The notes below the pieces were generated by a model that made no database searches, had not been told where the DNA came from, and worked only from the letters and a program-made list of their open reading frames with translations. From positions 1 to 64,000 of the forward strand of contig JBAZID010000004.1 in NCBI GenBank assembly GCA_041651995.1: 64,000 nucleotides of DNA. The letters are read 5' to 3'. The stretch's first letter is position 1. Each line of letters starts with the position of its first letter. The stretch is from Sulfuricella sp. (GTDB lineage Bacteria > Pseudomonadota > Gammaproteobacteria > Burkholderiales > Sulfuricellaceae). Shown here piece after piece: positions 26,290 to 35,799 of this stretch. The translations under genes and the position numbers were made by a program.

Positions 26290-27744
26290 ATGTCCGATTC
26301 ACGCGCCTATCTGTGGCTGATCCTGCTGATCGGTGTGCTGACTGCCTATCGCGCGCTGGTGCCGGCAACGACCGGCCTGTTGCTGAATGTCGATGAGGCC
26401 TATTACTGGGGGTGGGCGCAAAACCTTGACTGGGGCTATTTCTCCAAGCCCCCGATGATCGCCGCGCTGATTTCCCTGACTACCGGGCTGTGCGGTGATG
26501 GGGTGTCCTGCGTCAAACTGGGCTCGCTGCTGGTCTATCCCGTTACAACCCTGCTCATCTTCCGCACCGGGCAGGTGCTGTACGATGCGCGCACCGGCTT
26601 ATGGGCCGCCGCGCTGTTCCTGCTGATGCCAGGCGTGTCCTTGTCCAGTCTGATCATTTCCACCGATGTCCTGTTGTTTTTGTTTTGGTCGCTCGGCCTG
26701 CTGGCGCTCGCCCGCGCGCTTGAAACGGATGCCTGGCGGCACTGGTTGCTGCTCGGCCTGGCTTGCGGATTGGGCCTGATGAGCAAGTACACGATGGCGT
26801 TGTTTGCCCCGTCCATATTGATTGCTTTCCTGGTGGTGCCGGAGTGGCGCCGCCATTTGCTGAATTCGCGTTTATGGGCGGCCGCCCTGCTGGCGGTGCT
26901 GATCTTCCTGCCCAACCTGCTGTGGAATGCCATGCACGGCTGGCCGACACTGCATCATACGGTGTACATCTCCCATCTGGACAAACAGACGCTGCGCTGG
27001 GATGAACTTGGCACATTCCTTGGCGGGCAGTTCGTTGTGTTCGGTCCGCTTGCCCTGGTGCTGTGGCTGGCGGCCTTGCGCGGTGCGGTCGGCCAAAGCT
27101 CGGCCAGTTTCCGGGCCAATCGTTTGCTGGCGGTATTTTCCCTGACCTTCCTCGCCGTGATCACCATGCAAGCCTTGCTGGGCCGGGCGCATGCCAACTG
27201 GGCGGCGCCAAGCTTTGTCGCGGCCAGCATACTGCTTGCGCATTGGTGCGTTTCACGGCCACGCTGGCTGCTGGCTGCATTGATTATCAATGTCATGTTC
27301 ATGTTCGGTATTTATCATTACGAGCGTGGGGCGCATCTTCTTGGCGTTGAACTGAGCGGCACGACGGACCCGTTCAAACGGGTGCGCGGATGGGACCAGC
27401 TAAGCGGGCAGTTTGCCCAGCGCGAGAGTGAGTTTCAAGGGACGCGGCTGATGAGCGAGGACCGCGAGGTACTGGCGCTGCTGGCCTACCATCGCCGCAT
27501 CCCGGCCGATGGGATGCGGAGCTGGAATCCGGAAGGACAGATTCGCCATCAGTATGATCTTTTCTACAGCCTTTCCGCAAAGGATATCGGCACCGATTTG
27601 CTGTATGTGACCGGGAATAATTCAATAGACGAAGTGGCATCGCATTTTGCCGAATCCCGCCGTCTCGCACCGCTCGAATTTGCCGTGCATCCGGACTGGA
27701 TACGCCATTACGAGGTCTACCTGTTGCGGGGTTTCAAGGGGTGA
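26290..27744 (+). CDS. ArnT-like GT39 glycosyltransferase (1 of 3)
   Basis: A polytopic inner-membrane glycosyltransferase of about 484 residues (GT39/PMT_2 fold). It begins with a membrane helix and carries an acidic first periplasmic loop, NVDEAYYWGW, where ArnT-type enzymes place the catalytic Asp/Glu, followed by YFSKPPM. Roughly 10 to 12 hydrophobic segments fill residues 10-350, then a soluble C-terminal domain. Such enzymes move a sugar from undecaprenyl phosphate to lipid A or another periplasmic acceptor. The start is ATG 26290; GTG 26269 is possible. The stop overlaps the GTG start of the PAP2 gene. Confidence 0.85.
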   Translation: MSDSRAYLWLILLIGVLTAYRALVPATTGLLLNVDEAYYWGWAQNLDWGYFSKPPMIAALISLTTGLCGDGVSCVKLGSLLVYPVTTLLIFRTGQVLYDARTGLWAAALFLLMPGVSLSSLIISTDVLLFLFWSLGLLALARALETDAWRHWLLLGLACGLGLMSKYTMALFAPSILIAFLVVPEWRRHLLNSRLWAAALLAVLIFLPNLLWNAMHGWPTLHHTVYISHLDKQTLRWDELGTFLGGQFVVFGPLALVLWLAALRGAVGQSSASFRANRLLAVFSLTFLAVITMQALLGRAHANWAAPSFVAASILLAHWCVSRPRWLLAALIINVMFMFGIYHYERGAHLLGVELSGTTDPFKRVRGWDQLSGQFAQRESEFQGTRLMSEDREVLALLAYHRRIPADGMRSWNPEGQIRHQYDLFYSLSAKDIGTDLLYVTGNNSIDEVASHFAESRRLAPLEFAVHPDWIRHYEVYLLRGFKG

Positions 27745-28445
27745 AGCGGCTTGCGAGGATCTCGCCGTGGTGGTGGGTGTTTATTGTTTCGGCATTCTGT
27801 TTTTCAATCTGGCCGGAATGGGATCTGCTTATCAGCGGTATGGCCTACGAAGCCGGCAACGGCTTTATCGGAAACCGTTATCCGTGGGTGCGCCTGATCT
27901 ATGAATCGGACCGGAGGCTGGCCTCCGCGGCCTTGCTGCTGTGCCTGATCCTGATAGCAGGCAGTTTCGTGCATGCCTGGCGGGGGCGCTGGCCGAGCCG
28001 TGGCGCAGGCGTATTCCTGCTGCTGAGCCTGTTGCTCGGACCCGGCCTGATGGTGAACCTGGGACTGAAAGAGCACTGGGGGCGGGCCCGGCCAACACAA
28101 ACTGCCGACTTTGGCGGCCCAAAGATCTTTACACCAGCCTTGAAGCCGGCTGCAAATTGCCAAAATAACTGCTCTTTTGTCAGCGGTCATGCCTCGGTAG
28201 GATTCTGGTGGCTGGCACTCGGCTTGGCCTGGCCCGCCTGGAGAATGCGCGCGATGGCTCTGGGGCTGGGGCTGGGTGGATTGTTTGGGCTGGCTCGTAT
28301 ATTGCAGGGCGGGCATTTTGCCAGCGATGTGATTTTCAGCCTTCTGGTGGTATGGGGTATGGCTGAATTGCTCGCCTGGGTATTTCGCAGCCAGGCCTGG
28401 CTGCCACCGCCTCAAGACAAGCAAAGCGCATCCTTTGCATCCTGA
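27741..28445 (+). CDS. PAP2-family membrane phosphatase (1 of 2)
   Basis: A 234-residue integral membrane phosphatase. The three motifs of the PAP2 superfamily are present: KEHWGRARPTQ (about 109-119), CSFVSGHASVG (about 144-154) with the catalytic His, and RILQGGHFASDV (about 184-195) with the nucleophilic His. In this setting it could remove a phosphate from lipid A (LpxE-like) or from undecaprenyl pyrophosphate. The GTG start overlaps the stop of the upstream GT39 gene, so both are made together. Confidence 0.87.
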   Translation: MKRLARISPWWWVFIVSAFCFSIWPEWDLLISGMAYEAGNGFIGNRYPWVRLIYESDRRLASAALLLCLILIAGSFVHAWRGRWPSRGAGVFLLLSLLLGPGLMVNLGLKEHWGRARPTQTADFGGPKIFTPALKPAANCQNNCSFVSGHASVGFWWLALGLAWPAWRMRAMALGLGLGGLFGLARILQGGHFASDVIFSLLVVWGMAELLAWVFRSQAWLPPPQDKQSASFAS

Positions 28446-28513
28446 ATGCAAAATGGCCAAGCGATTCCTGCCCTCCACAAAAAGCCAATAATTCAGCTTA
28501 AGCAGCTTATTTA

Positions 28514-30175
28514 ATGCAATATTTCCCTTCCCACCCCTTGGCCGCGCAGCTGGACGCGCTTTCCACCTGGCGCTGGCGCTTGCTTCTTTGCCTGCTTTTT
28601 GCCATGGCGGTGGGCGTGCTCTCATGGGGCATCTGGGAGCCTACCGGGCTGACGGGCAAGGACGAATACCTGCTTGGGCTGCGGACCCCGATGGAAATGA
28701 TGGAAAAGGACGTGTGGCTGGTGCCATTTCTGGATGAGATGCCTCGCGTGCGCAAGCCTCCCTTGCTCTATTGGCTCGGGCGCGCCAGCTTCGAGATGTT
28801 TGGTCCTTCACTTTTTTCAGCGCGCATCGTTACCGTATTTTTTGCCGCCTTGCTTGTTCTGACGGCAACCCTGACCGCCGTGGAAATCAGCCGTGACAGG
28901 TGGCTTGGGATATTGACAGGGGTGTTGCTGCTCGGGATGTTTGGCCTGGCGACCGAGGCACGCCGTTTCATGCTGGATGTACCTGTCGCCACGGCAAGCG
29001 CATTTTCTTTTTTCGCTTTCCTGCGCTGGTGGCGCAGCGCACGCCCGGTTTGGCTTGCTGTTTGCGCTGCGGCCCTGGCTGCCGGTTTTCTGTTCAAGGG
29101 CCCAATTGTGGCACTGGTGTGCGGCGGCGGGATACTTGCCCTGTGGGGGTCCGGAAGGCTGTCCCTGGCTGCCCTGGGTAAAAAATGGGGAGGGCTGTTC
29201 CTCGCAGCCCTGTTGTTCGCAGCGCTTGCGCTGCCCTGGTTTTATTACGTCCAGAACCTTTATCCGGAAGTGATGGCCGAGGCCTACGAAAAAGAGATGG
29301 AGGCGCGGCAGCTCTGGAACCTTTCCCCGAAAGCCCTTTTCAGCCTGCTCCTGCTTGCGCTGCCGTGGTCTTTTGCCGCTCTCGTTTACGGCTGGACCCA
29401 ACGCCACGATAAGGCAAATATGCGCTTTGCCGTTTTGTGGCTGCTTGCGACGCTGCTACCGTTTTTTTTCATCCTCACCTTCGAACGTTATCTGATCGGT
29501 TCCTTGCTGCCGCTTGCCATGATTTGCGCGCTGGGCATGAGGCAGGGCATTCAATTGCCGGGATGGGCGCGGCATCTCGGAGGGGGGCTTTCATTACTGT
29601 TTGCCCTTTTGCTGACTGCGTTCGCATTCTGGTTCGAGCGCGGCGGCTGGCCATGGGCGTTGCCCGTGATCGCCTATTTTGTCTGGGCCTGGTGGATGCA
29701 GCGCGGAAATGAGCTTCGCATCGCGGGTGCCATGCTACTTTGGCTGGTGATCGTGGGTGTCGTGTTCCCTCGTTTTGGGGTGAATGACCTGCCTCGCGAC
29801 TTGCCCCTTGCGCTACAGGGCCGTCATGTGATCCTTTTTGACGGGCCCCAGCCAGCCATGCTGCCAATTCTTGCACAACGTGCCTTTTATCAGACCAGCC
29901 GCCTCCGGGAGGCGGATCTGGCTTCGCCCGCTGGGCCCGCAAGCGTTGTTCTGGTACGCGCCGAGGATGAGTTGCCACTTCGCCAGCAAGCATCAGCGCT
30001 TGGTTTTGCGCTAACGTCTGCAGGAAGCTACAGGACGCTCAGTTCCATGGGTTCCGGCATCCGTTTTGCGCGCCAGGGGGCAGGCAAGGAAGACTGGAAG
30101 AGAGCATTGGCAACACGCGACCTGGGACCCTTGCAATCCCGGGTATTGATATTCGAGGCGGTGCGCGGTCAATGA
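28514..30175 (+). CDS. ArnT-like GT39 glycosyltransferase (2 of 3)
   Basis: A 553-residue polytopic GT39-family protein. The first periplasmic loop contains GLTGKDEYLLGLRTPMEM with an Asp-Glu pair, and RVRKPPLLYWLGRASFEMFG matches the family segment after it. Many hydrophobic helices follow and a soluble C-terminal domain starts near residue 430. The acceptor is unknown; the ArnT/Lgm type of lipid A phosphate decoration is the nearest model. Its stop overlaps the next gene's ATG (ATGA at 30172), so it is coupled to the sialidase-fold protein. It is more distant from the third paralogue than a recent duplicate would be. Confidence 0.84.
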   Translation: MQYFPSHPLAAQLDALSTWRWRLLLCLLFAMAVGVLSWGIWEPTGLTGKDEYLLGLRTPMEMMEKDVWLVPFLDEMPRVRKPPLLYWLGRASFEMFGPSLFSARIVTVFFAALLVLTATLTAVEISRDRWLGILTGVLLLGMFGLATEARRFMLDVPVATASAFSFFAFLRWWRSARPVWLAVCAAALAAGFLFKGPIVALVCGGGILALWGSGRLSLAALGKKWGGLFLAALLFAALALPWFYYVQNLYPEVMAEAYEKEMEARQLWNLSPKALFSLLLLALPWSFAALVYGWTQRHDKANMRFAVLWLLATLLPFFFILTFERYLIGSLLPLAMICALGMRQGIQLPGWARHLGGGLSLLFALLLTAFAFWFERGGWPWALPVIAYFVWAWWMQRGNELRIAGAMLLWLVIVGVVFPRFGVNDLPRDLPLALQGRHVILFDGPQPAMLPILAQRAFYQTSRLREADLASPAGPASVVLVRAEDELPLRQQASALGFALTSAGSYRTLSSMGSGIRFARQGAGKEDWKRALATRDLGPLQSRVLIFEAVRGQ

Positions 30176-31293
30176 GCGCGATTCGCCTGGTTTCCGCGCT
30201 TTTGTTAATGCTCGGCGCTTCAGCCGTCCTGTTTTCTGCCCGCCCGCCGGAGCCTGCCTTTGACGTGCCGGCAAAGCAGCCGGTATCCGTGACCGGCCCC
30301 GCTTTTGCTGAACATGTTCTTCCGCAACCGACCCCTTCGGCACATAGCGTGAGCCTGGTCGATCTGGGCAATGGAAAAATCGGCGCGGCGTGGTTTGGCG
30401 GGCGGCGCGAGGGCGCGGATGACGTGGGTGTCTGGTTTTCGGTATTTTCAAATAAGCAGTGGGAGCGCGCGCGAGAGATTGTGAACCGCGCCAATACCCA
30501 GGCTGAAGTAGCCCGCTTTGTACGCAAGATCGGCAATCCCGTATTGTGGCGCGCTCCCGATGGCCCTCTGCATCTGTTTTTTGTCAGTGTTTCTTACGGC
30601 GGATGGGCGGGAAGCTCGATCAATCACAAAATCTCACTCGATGGCGGCATGAACTGGCAAGCGGCCAGGCGCCTGGTGACCAGCCCCTTTCTCAACATCA
30701 GCACTCTCGTGAGGGGCGCGCCGCTTACGTTATCGGACGGTTCGGTCGTCTTGCCGGTCTACCACGAATTCATCAGCAAATTCCCGGAATGGCTCCACCT
30801 TGCGCCGGATGGGGCTGTGATCACAAAGCGCCGCATGGACCATGGCCGCAATACCTTGCAGCCCAGTGTCGCCGCGCTGGACGAACGTCATGCCCTGGCC
30901 GTATTGCGTTATGGCGGCCCGGCACCGGCACGAATCTGGGCGGCTGAAACACGCGACGGCGGCCTTGGCTGGGAGCCCGCCCGCGCCTTGCCGCTGCCGA
31001 ATCCGAATGCAGGAATTGCCCTGGCACGCCTTTCCGACGGCAGGTTGCTGCTGGCTTACAATCCGGTCGAAGGCAACCGCAATCGCCTGGGGCTGGCCGT
31101 GTCCGCGGACGGAGGCGTGACGTGGAAAGCGTCGCGGATGCTCGAGGACAGTACGGATGCGGCAAATGAATATTCCTATCCAAGCGTTCTGCAGTCAGAC
31201 GATGGTTATATTCACGTTGCCTATACCTACCACCGCAAATCGATCAAGCATGTTGTTTTCACGCCTGCATGGCTGGAGGGGGAGGCAATGTGA
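30172..31293 (+). CDS. Sialidase-fold (BNR repeat) exo-hydrolase-like protein, membrane-anchored
   Basis: A 373-residue protein with an N-terminal signal anchor (about 5-22) and a six-bladed sialidase-type domain. Asp-box style repeats are seen as SLDGGMNWQ, ETRDGGLGWE and SADGGVTWK. The beginning (GKIGAAWFGGRREGADDVGVW) is shared with a family of exo-alpha-sialidase-like proteins. It lies inside the glycolipid locus between a GT39 gene and a small membrane protein, overlapping both neighbours by 4 bp, so it probably acts on or recognises the periplasmic glycan made there. True sialidase activity is not implied by the fold. Confidence 0.8.
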   Translation: MSAIRLVSALLLMLGASAVLFSARPPEPAFDVPAKQPVSVTGPAFAEHVLPQPTPSAHSVSLVDLGNGKIGAAWFGGRREGADDVGVWFSVFSNKQWERAREIVNRANTQAEVARFVRKIGNPVLWRAPDGPLHLFFVSVSYGGWAGSSINHKISLDGGMNWQAARRLVTSPFLNISTLVRGAPLTLSDGSVVLPVYHEFISKFPEWLHLAPDGAVITKRRMDHGRNTLQPSVAALDERHALAVLRYGGPAPARIWAAETRDGGLGWEPARALPLPNPNAGIALARLSDGRLLLAYNPVEGNRNRLGLAVSADGGVTWKASRMLEDSTDAANEYSYPSVLQSDDGYIHVAYTYHRKSIKHVVFTPAWLEGEAM

Positions 31294-31886
31294 CTGATAT
31301 CACCGCTGTATATGCGACCTGCGTTCAGGCGCTACTGCTGGGCGCATTTGCGGTATTGCTGCTCGACCGCCTTGTGCTTGCGCCGGGGCGAAGAATCCTG
31401 CTCGCCGCCATGGTGGGCGCTGCCGCCATGGTGCCTTTCGCATCAGGTGCTTCCTTCATGTATTTCAGCCGGGGCTTGCTGGGCGACCCGAGCGTGAGTA
31501 CGGTCCTTTTGCTGCTTGCCGCGCTTTTCCGCGCCCCGCGCGAATCACGCCCTGTGCCGGCATTCATTCCCTGGTGGGTGATGATTCTCGGCGTGCCTCT
31601 CTATTCGACGGCGCTTGGCGCCGGTGGATTTGACCTTTACGAGTGGGGTTATGGCGGCCATAAGCTGCTCCCGCTGCTTTTGCTTGTTGCCGCCATTCAC
31701 TGGCGGCATTACCCGGCATTGGCGGGCGTTCTTGGCCTGGGTATGCTGGCATGGTATTTTCGCCTGCTCGAGTCCGCCAATCTGTGGGATTATTTGCTCG
31801 ACCCCATGTTATTTGTCTGGGCTTTATGGCAACTGGTTCTTGCCATGCTCAGGCGATTCAAGCCACACAGGACTTCTGCTTCGTGA
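31290..31886 (+). CDS. Polytopic membrane protein of unknown function in the glycolipid operon
   Basis: A 198-residue hydrophobic protein with about six predicted helices and no motif I recognise. The start is GTG 31290, which overlaps the stop of the sialidase-fold gene (GTGA); an in-frame upstream ATG-like extension to 31269 would lie inside that gene. It ends the first operon of the locus and is followed by a REP-type hairpin. Coupling suggests it partners the sialidase-fold protein. Confidence 0.72.
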   Translation: MTDITAVYATCVQALLLGAFAVLLLDRLVLAPGRRILLAAMVGAAAMVPFASGASFMYFSRGLLGDPSVSTVLLLLAALFRAPRESRPVPAFIPWWVMILGVPLYSTALGAGGFDLYEWGYGGHKLLPLLLLVAAIHWRHYPALAGVLGLGMLAWYFRLLESANLWDYLLDPMLFVWALWQLVLAMLRRFKPHRTSAS

Positions 31887-31938
31887 AGTGCACGTACCGC
31901 GTTTCGTCCCGGGTAATCCACTGGAGCCAAAACATCAC

Positions 31939-32000
31939 TGTGGGAGCGGCGCCCTCGCCGCGATTTGCGATCGCATTCGCGCCGGGGGCGGCGCTCCTAC
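31939..32000. repeat. GTGGGAGCGGCGC / GGCGCTCCTAC palindromic repeat
   Basis: The left arm TGTGGGAGCGGCGCCC is mirrored by GGGGGCGGCGCTCCTAC around a GCGATTTGCGATCGC core. This REP-like palindrome type is common between genes in Proteobacteria. It lies in the 258-bp gap (31887-32144) between the two halves of the glycolipid locus; the rest of the gap, including a run of eight G residues near 32053, shows no other recognisable element. Confidence 0.75.
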
Positions 32001-32144
32001 ATGCACGAGCATTCCAATGGGCAATCCGGGTTTATGACAGTTTCAGGCTATGACGGGGGGGGTGGGTATGTTAGAATTTTGCGCTTTCGCGCCGCCCGTT
32101 CAATTCCGCGAAATCACCTTTTTTCATAACAATCAATCGAGCTC

Positions 32145-33176
32145 ATGCCGATGCAGTCGAACCCGCAACCCATGGACGTTTCCATCGTCATCCCGGTGTA
32201 CAACGAATCCGAGAACGTAGCCAATCTGGTGCGCCGGGTAGGCGAGGCCATGCTGCCCACCGGCAGGCGCTTCGAGCTAATCTGTATCGACGATGGTTCC
32301 GCCGACGATACGGCGCGGCAACTGGAAAATCTTGCCACGATCAATGAATGGCTGAACCCTCTTTACCTGATGCGCAACTACGGCCAGACAGCCGGGTTGC
32401 AGGCCGGTTTCGAAGCAGCGCAGGGCAGGCTGATCGTGACCCTCGACGGTGATTTGCAGAACGATCCAGACGATATTCCCGCGCTGCTCGACATGATGGA
32501 CGAGCGGGCCGATGTGGACATGATTTCCGGCTGGCGCAAGGATCGCAAGGACAAATCCATCTCGCGCAAGCTGCCGTCCAAAATCGCCAATGGGCTGATT
32601 TCGTGGGCCACCGGGGTGGAACTGCACGACTACGGCTGCGCGCTCAAGGTCTATCGCCGCGAGATCATCCAGGAGATCAAGCTTTACGGCGAGTTGCACC
32701 GCTTCATCCCGGCACTGGCTGCCGAGGCGGGAGCCAAGATCATCGAAGTGCCGGTGCGCCACCATGCGCGCACCATGGGCAGCTCGAAATACGGCATCGA
32801 TCGCACTTTCCGCGTCATTCTCGACCTGGTGTGGATCAAGTTCATGTTCCGCTTCCTGCATCGTCCACTACATGCTTTTGGCGGAGTGGGGCTGACTTTT
32901 TTCACCCCCGGCATGTTCATCATGCTGTGGCTGACGGTGCAGAAATTCATCATGGGTGCCGATATCGGTGGCCGCCCCCTGTTGCTGATCGGGGTAATGC
33001 TGATTCTGATCGGTGTCCAGTTTGTAGCCATGGGCGTACTGGGCGAGATTCTGACCCGCATTTACCATGAGCCCGAAGGCCGCGCCCAGTACCGGTTGCG
33101 TGCTGGGCCACGTGTGCAGCAAAAGAAATCGCCGGGGGTGCAACAGGAAAAGCATGACGCACCGCCGGAATCTTAA
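32145..33176 (+). CDS. ArnC/GtrB-like GT2 polyprenyl-phosphate glycosyltransferase
   Basis: A 343-residue membrane GT2. The catalytic GT-A domain shows SIVIPVYNESENV (about 12-24), IDDGSADDT, the metal-binding LDGDLQNDP and a SGWRKDRKD loop; two C-terminal helices (about 245-310) anchor it. This architecture, as in ArnC, GtrB and DPM-type enzymes, loads a sugar onto undecaprenyl phosphate at the cytoplasmic face. The product would be the donor for the GT39 enzymes in the same locus. It overlaps the next gene's start by 23 bp. Confidence 0.9.
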   Translation: MPMQSNPQPMDVSIVIPVYNESENVANLVRRVGEAMLPTGRRFELICIDDGSADDTARQLENLATINEWLNPLYLMRNYGQTAGLQAGFEAAQGRLIVTLDGDLQNDPDDIPALLDMMDERADVDMISGWRKDRKDKSISRKLPSKIANGLISWATGVELHDYGCALKVYRREIIQEIKLYGELHRFIPALAAEAGAKIIEVPVRHHARTMGSSKYGIDRTFRVILDLVWIKFMFRFLHRPLHAFGGVGLTFFTPGMFIMLWLTVQKFIMGADIGGRPLLLIGVMLILIGVQFVAMGVLGEILTRIYHEPEGRAQYRLRAGPRVQQKKSPGVQQEKHDAPPES

Positions 33177-34107
33177 AACGGCGTTGCGCTGGAGCATCGC
33201 CGTGATGCTCCTGTCCCTGATTCTCTGGCTGGCCGGACCGCAAAAACTTGTACGAACCCTTGCTGGCGTCGATCCGGTTTATTTTCTCTCGGCCCTGTCC
33301 GTCTCCATCGCTTCCAACCTCTTATCCGCCGCACGCTGGGCTCATTTGGCCCGCCTGCTTGGCCTGATCGCGCCCACAGCCCGGCTGGTGGTATTTTACG
33401 CCCGTGGCATCACTGCCAATTCGGTCCTGCCCGGGGCGACCCTGAGCGGCGACATGCTGCGCAGCTACCAGCTCCATCGTCTGGGCAATGGCTTGCTCCA
33501 GTCCGGCATCAGCGTGCTGTTCGATCGCGTCAGCGGTCTGTGGGTGTTGTGCCTGATGTCGCTGTTTGCCGCCGCGCTGGCCTGGGGTGGAGGGAACGCG
33601 CTGAGCGGCGCGGCCTGGGGGCAGTCCGCGGCAGTGGCCGGCGCGCTGGCATTGGCCATCATGCTGCCTTTTTCCCTGGCGCTGGGGCGCTGGTGGGGAT
33701 GGCTCCCGGTGAAAAAACTGGTTTCCGTCATCGACCAGTGTGTCGAGGCGCTGCGCGCTTTGTTGCACTCGCGCCGGGGACTTTTGCAGCAGATGGGATA
33801 TTCCCTGGGCGTGCAGCTGCTTTCCATCGCCGCCTTGTGGCTATGCGGCTTTGCCGCCGGATTGAGCGTGCCGTTTCTTACCATGGCGGCGCTGGCCGGG
33901 CCGATTTTCATCATGGCCGCGGTGCCTGCCGGGCTGGGCGGGTGGGGCACGCGCGAGCTGGCCGCCATCCTGCTGTTCGGCGCCCTGGGCTATTCCGCCG
34001 AGCTGGCGGCTACCACCGGGATTCTGTATGGCTTGTGCGGCCTCGCCCAGGCCATTCTGGCCTTGCCGCTGATGATGAAGCGGTTCAATGCCGGGGTTGA
34101 TCAATGA
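33154..34107 (+). CDS. LPG-synthase TM-domain (UPF0104) family membrane protein, flippase-like
   Basis: A 317-residue protein with seven or eight hydrophobic segments of the lysylphosphatidylglycerol synthase transmembrane family, lacking the catalytic domain of MprF. Conserved features are the ISGL/ANSVLPGATLSGDMLRSY region (around residues 85-105) and VPAGLGGWGTRE (around 250). In this context a lipid-linked sugar flippase is plausible, since the polyprenyl-phosphate sugar must cross the membrane before GT39 uses it. The start is ATG 33154; the open frame back to 33067 runs inside the GT2 gene. Confidence 0.82.
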   Translation: MTHRRNLKTALRWSIAVMLLSLILWLAGPQKLVRTLAGVDPVYFLSALSVSIASNLLSAARWAHLARLLGLIAPTARLVVFYARGITANSVLPGATLSGDMLRSYQLHRLGNGLLQSGISVLFDRVSGLWVLCLMSLFAAALAWGGGNALSGAAWGQSAAVAGALALAIMLPFSLALGRWWGWLPVKKLVSVIDQCVEALRALLHSRRGLLQQMGYSLGVQLLSIAALWLCGFAAGLSVPFLTMAALAGPIFIMAAVPAGLGGWGTRELAAILLFGALGYSAELAATTGILYGLCGLAQAILALPLMMKRFNAGVDQ

Positions 34108-34125
34108 GTCTGAAAAAATTCGTTT

Positions 34126-34203
34126 GCCACAGAGAACACACAGAGAGCCGCTCAAAGGCATGTCACTGGAAATCCACTCCATTCTCTGTGTTCTCTGTGG
34201 CTT
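34126..34203. repeat. CCACGGAG-type dispersed inverted repeat, copy 3 (CCACAGAG variant)
   Basis: GCCACAGAGAACACACAGAG at the left and CTCTGTGTTCTCTGTGGC at the right surround about 40 bp. It fills most of the gap between the flippase-like gene and the third GT39 gene. Confidence 0.75.
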
Positions 34204-34221
34204 TGAAGTGAGCATTTCAGG

Positions 34222-35799
34222 ATGAAATTGGCTTTCTTGACGGAATGGCGCTCGGGCCGGATTCCGGACCGGCATCTGCTGATTCTGCTGCTTGTGGCGA
34301 CGCTTGCCTTTTTTTTCGGGCTGGGTGGGGCGCCGCTGTTCGATCTCGACGAAGGCGCCTTCAGCGAAGCGACGCGGCAGATGTTCGTGCGCGGGGATTT
34401 CCTTTCCCCTTATGTCAATAACGAGCCGCGCTTCGACAAACCCATCCTGATTTACTGGCTGCAGGCAGCAAGCGTGTGGCTGTTCGGCGTCAACGAGACC
34501 GGTTTCCGTTTCCCCTCCGCCCTCGCCGCCGTGTTGTGGGTGACGCTGGTGTACCGCTTTGTAGCCGGGACAATGGGCCGCACTACCGCTCTGGTGGCCG
34601 GCATCATTACCGCTACTTCCCTGGGCGTGCTGGCGATTGGCCGGGCGGCGACCGCCGATGCGCTGCTCAATCTGCTCATTGCTGCCACCATGCTGGATAT
34701 CTACCGCTATTACCAGCAGCGCAGAAAAGCCATCCTGTATCGCGCTTTCCTGTGGATGGGCCTGGGCATCCTGACCAAGGGGCCGGTGGCGATCCTGATC
34801 CCGCTGGCGGTCAGCCTGATGTTTTTCGTCTCGCGGCGCGAGTTTGGCGCCTGGCTCAGGGCGGTGTTCAACCCTGCCGGCATTCTTGTCCTGATTGCCG
34901 TGGCGCTGCCCTGGTATGTGATCCAATACGGGCGGGAGGGCGACGCCTTTATCCAGGGGTTTTTCTTCACGCACAATGTGGGGCGCTTCAGCTCGCCCAT
35001 GGAGAATCATGGCGGCGGGCTGTTTTATTATGCGGTGGTGATTCCACTCCTGCTGCTGCCCTATACGGGGCTGCTGCTGGCCACGCTGGGCCGGGTTCGG
35101 GAGGCGCTGCGCGATGATCTCCTGCTTTATCTGTGGCTGTGGTTCCTGTTCGTATTCGTCTTTTTTTCGTTTTCCGGCACCAAGCTGCCCCATTACGCGC
35201 TCTACGGCCTGACGCCGCTGTTCATTCTCATGGCGCATTACCGCGAGCGGGCCCGCAACCGCTTTCTGCTGCTGTTGCCTGCGCTGCTGTTCTTTGCGCT
35301 GCTGTTTCATGCATCCGATATCATCCTGATGCTCCAGCCGAAAGTGGAGGACAGCTATGTGGCCGCGCTTCTGAGCGCGCCCGGCGAGGCGTTTGGCCTG
35401 AGCTACCGGCTGCTGCTGGGTGGCGCCGTGGCCCTGGTGCTGATGCTGCTGGTGGAAAACCGGATTGCACCGTGGTTCAAGCTGCTGCTTGCCGGCCTTG
35501 CCAGTATGGTGGTGTTCGTCGCCGCGCTCAGCCCCGCTGCCGGCATCCTGCAACAGCAGCCGATCCGTGAAGCCGCCCTGATTGCCCGGGAGGTGAAGGA
35601 GCCGCTCATCATGTGGCGGCTGAACACGCCGAGCTTCAACGTCTATAGCGGCAGAAGCACCGAAAAGCGCGAACCCCGGCCGGGCGAAGTGGTGCTGACC
35701 AAAACCCGCTATGTGGCCGGGCTGCCCGCCTATGAGTTGCTCTACGAACGCCGCGGCGTTGCGCTGGTGCGCGTGTTGCCGGCGGGAAGCGGCAAATGA
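34222..35799 (+). CDS. ArnT-like GT39 glycosyltransferase (3 of 3)
   Basis: A 525-residue polytopic GT39 protein. The acidic loop FDLDEGAFSEATRQM (around residues 46-60) holds the expected catalytic Asp/Glu, and FDKPILIYWLQ follows; about 11 hydrophobic segments and a small C-terminal domain complete it. The PMT_2-type core is more conserved than in the two upstream paralogues, so this is the best candidate for the main transferase. Its stop overlaps the ATG of the second PAP2 gene (ATGA at 35796). Confidence 0.87.
   Translation: MKLAFLTEWRSGRIPDRHLLILLLVATLAFFFGLGGAPLFDLDEGAFSEATRQMFVRGDFLSPYVNNEPRFDKPILIYWLQAASVWLFGVNETGFRFPSALAAVLWVTLVYRFVAGTMGRTTALVAGIITATSLGVLAIGRAATADALLNLLIAATMLDIYRYYQQRRKAILYRAFLWMGLGILTKGPVAILIPLAVSLMFFVSRREFGAWLRAVFNPAGILVLIAVALPWYVIQYGREGDAFIQGFFFTHNVGRFSSPMENHGGGLFYYAVVIPLLLLPYTGLLLATLGRVREALRDDLLLYLWLWFLFVFVFFSFSGTKLPHYALYGLTPLFILMAHYRERARNRFLLLLPALLFFALLFHASDIILMLQPKVEDSYVAALLSAPGEAFGLSYRLLLGGAVALVLMLLVENRIAPWFKLLLAGLASMVVFVAALSPAAGILQQQPIREAALIAREVKEPLIMWRLNTPSFNVYSGRSTEKREPRPGEVVLTKTRYVAGLPAYELLYERRGVALVRVLPAGSGK

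Noticed and set aside
33841..35553. A 570-codon minus-strand open frame rich in Gln, Arg and His
   Set aside because: It is the reverse of the third GT39 gene and the end of the flippase-like gene, which have clear family motifs; its composition is that of a GC-rich antisense shadow.
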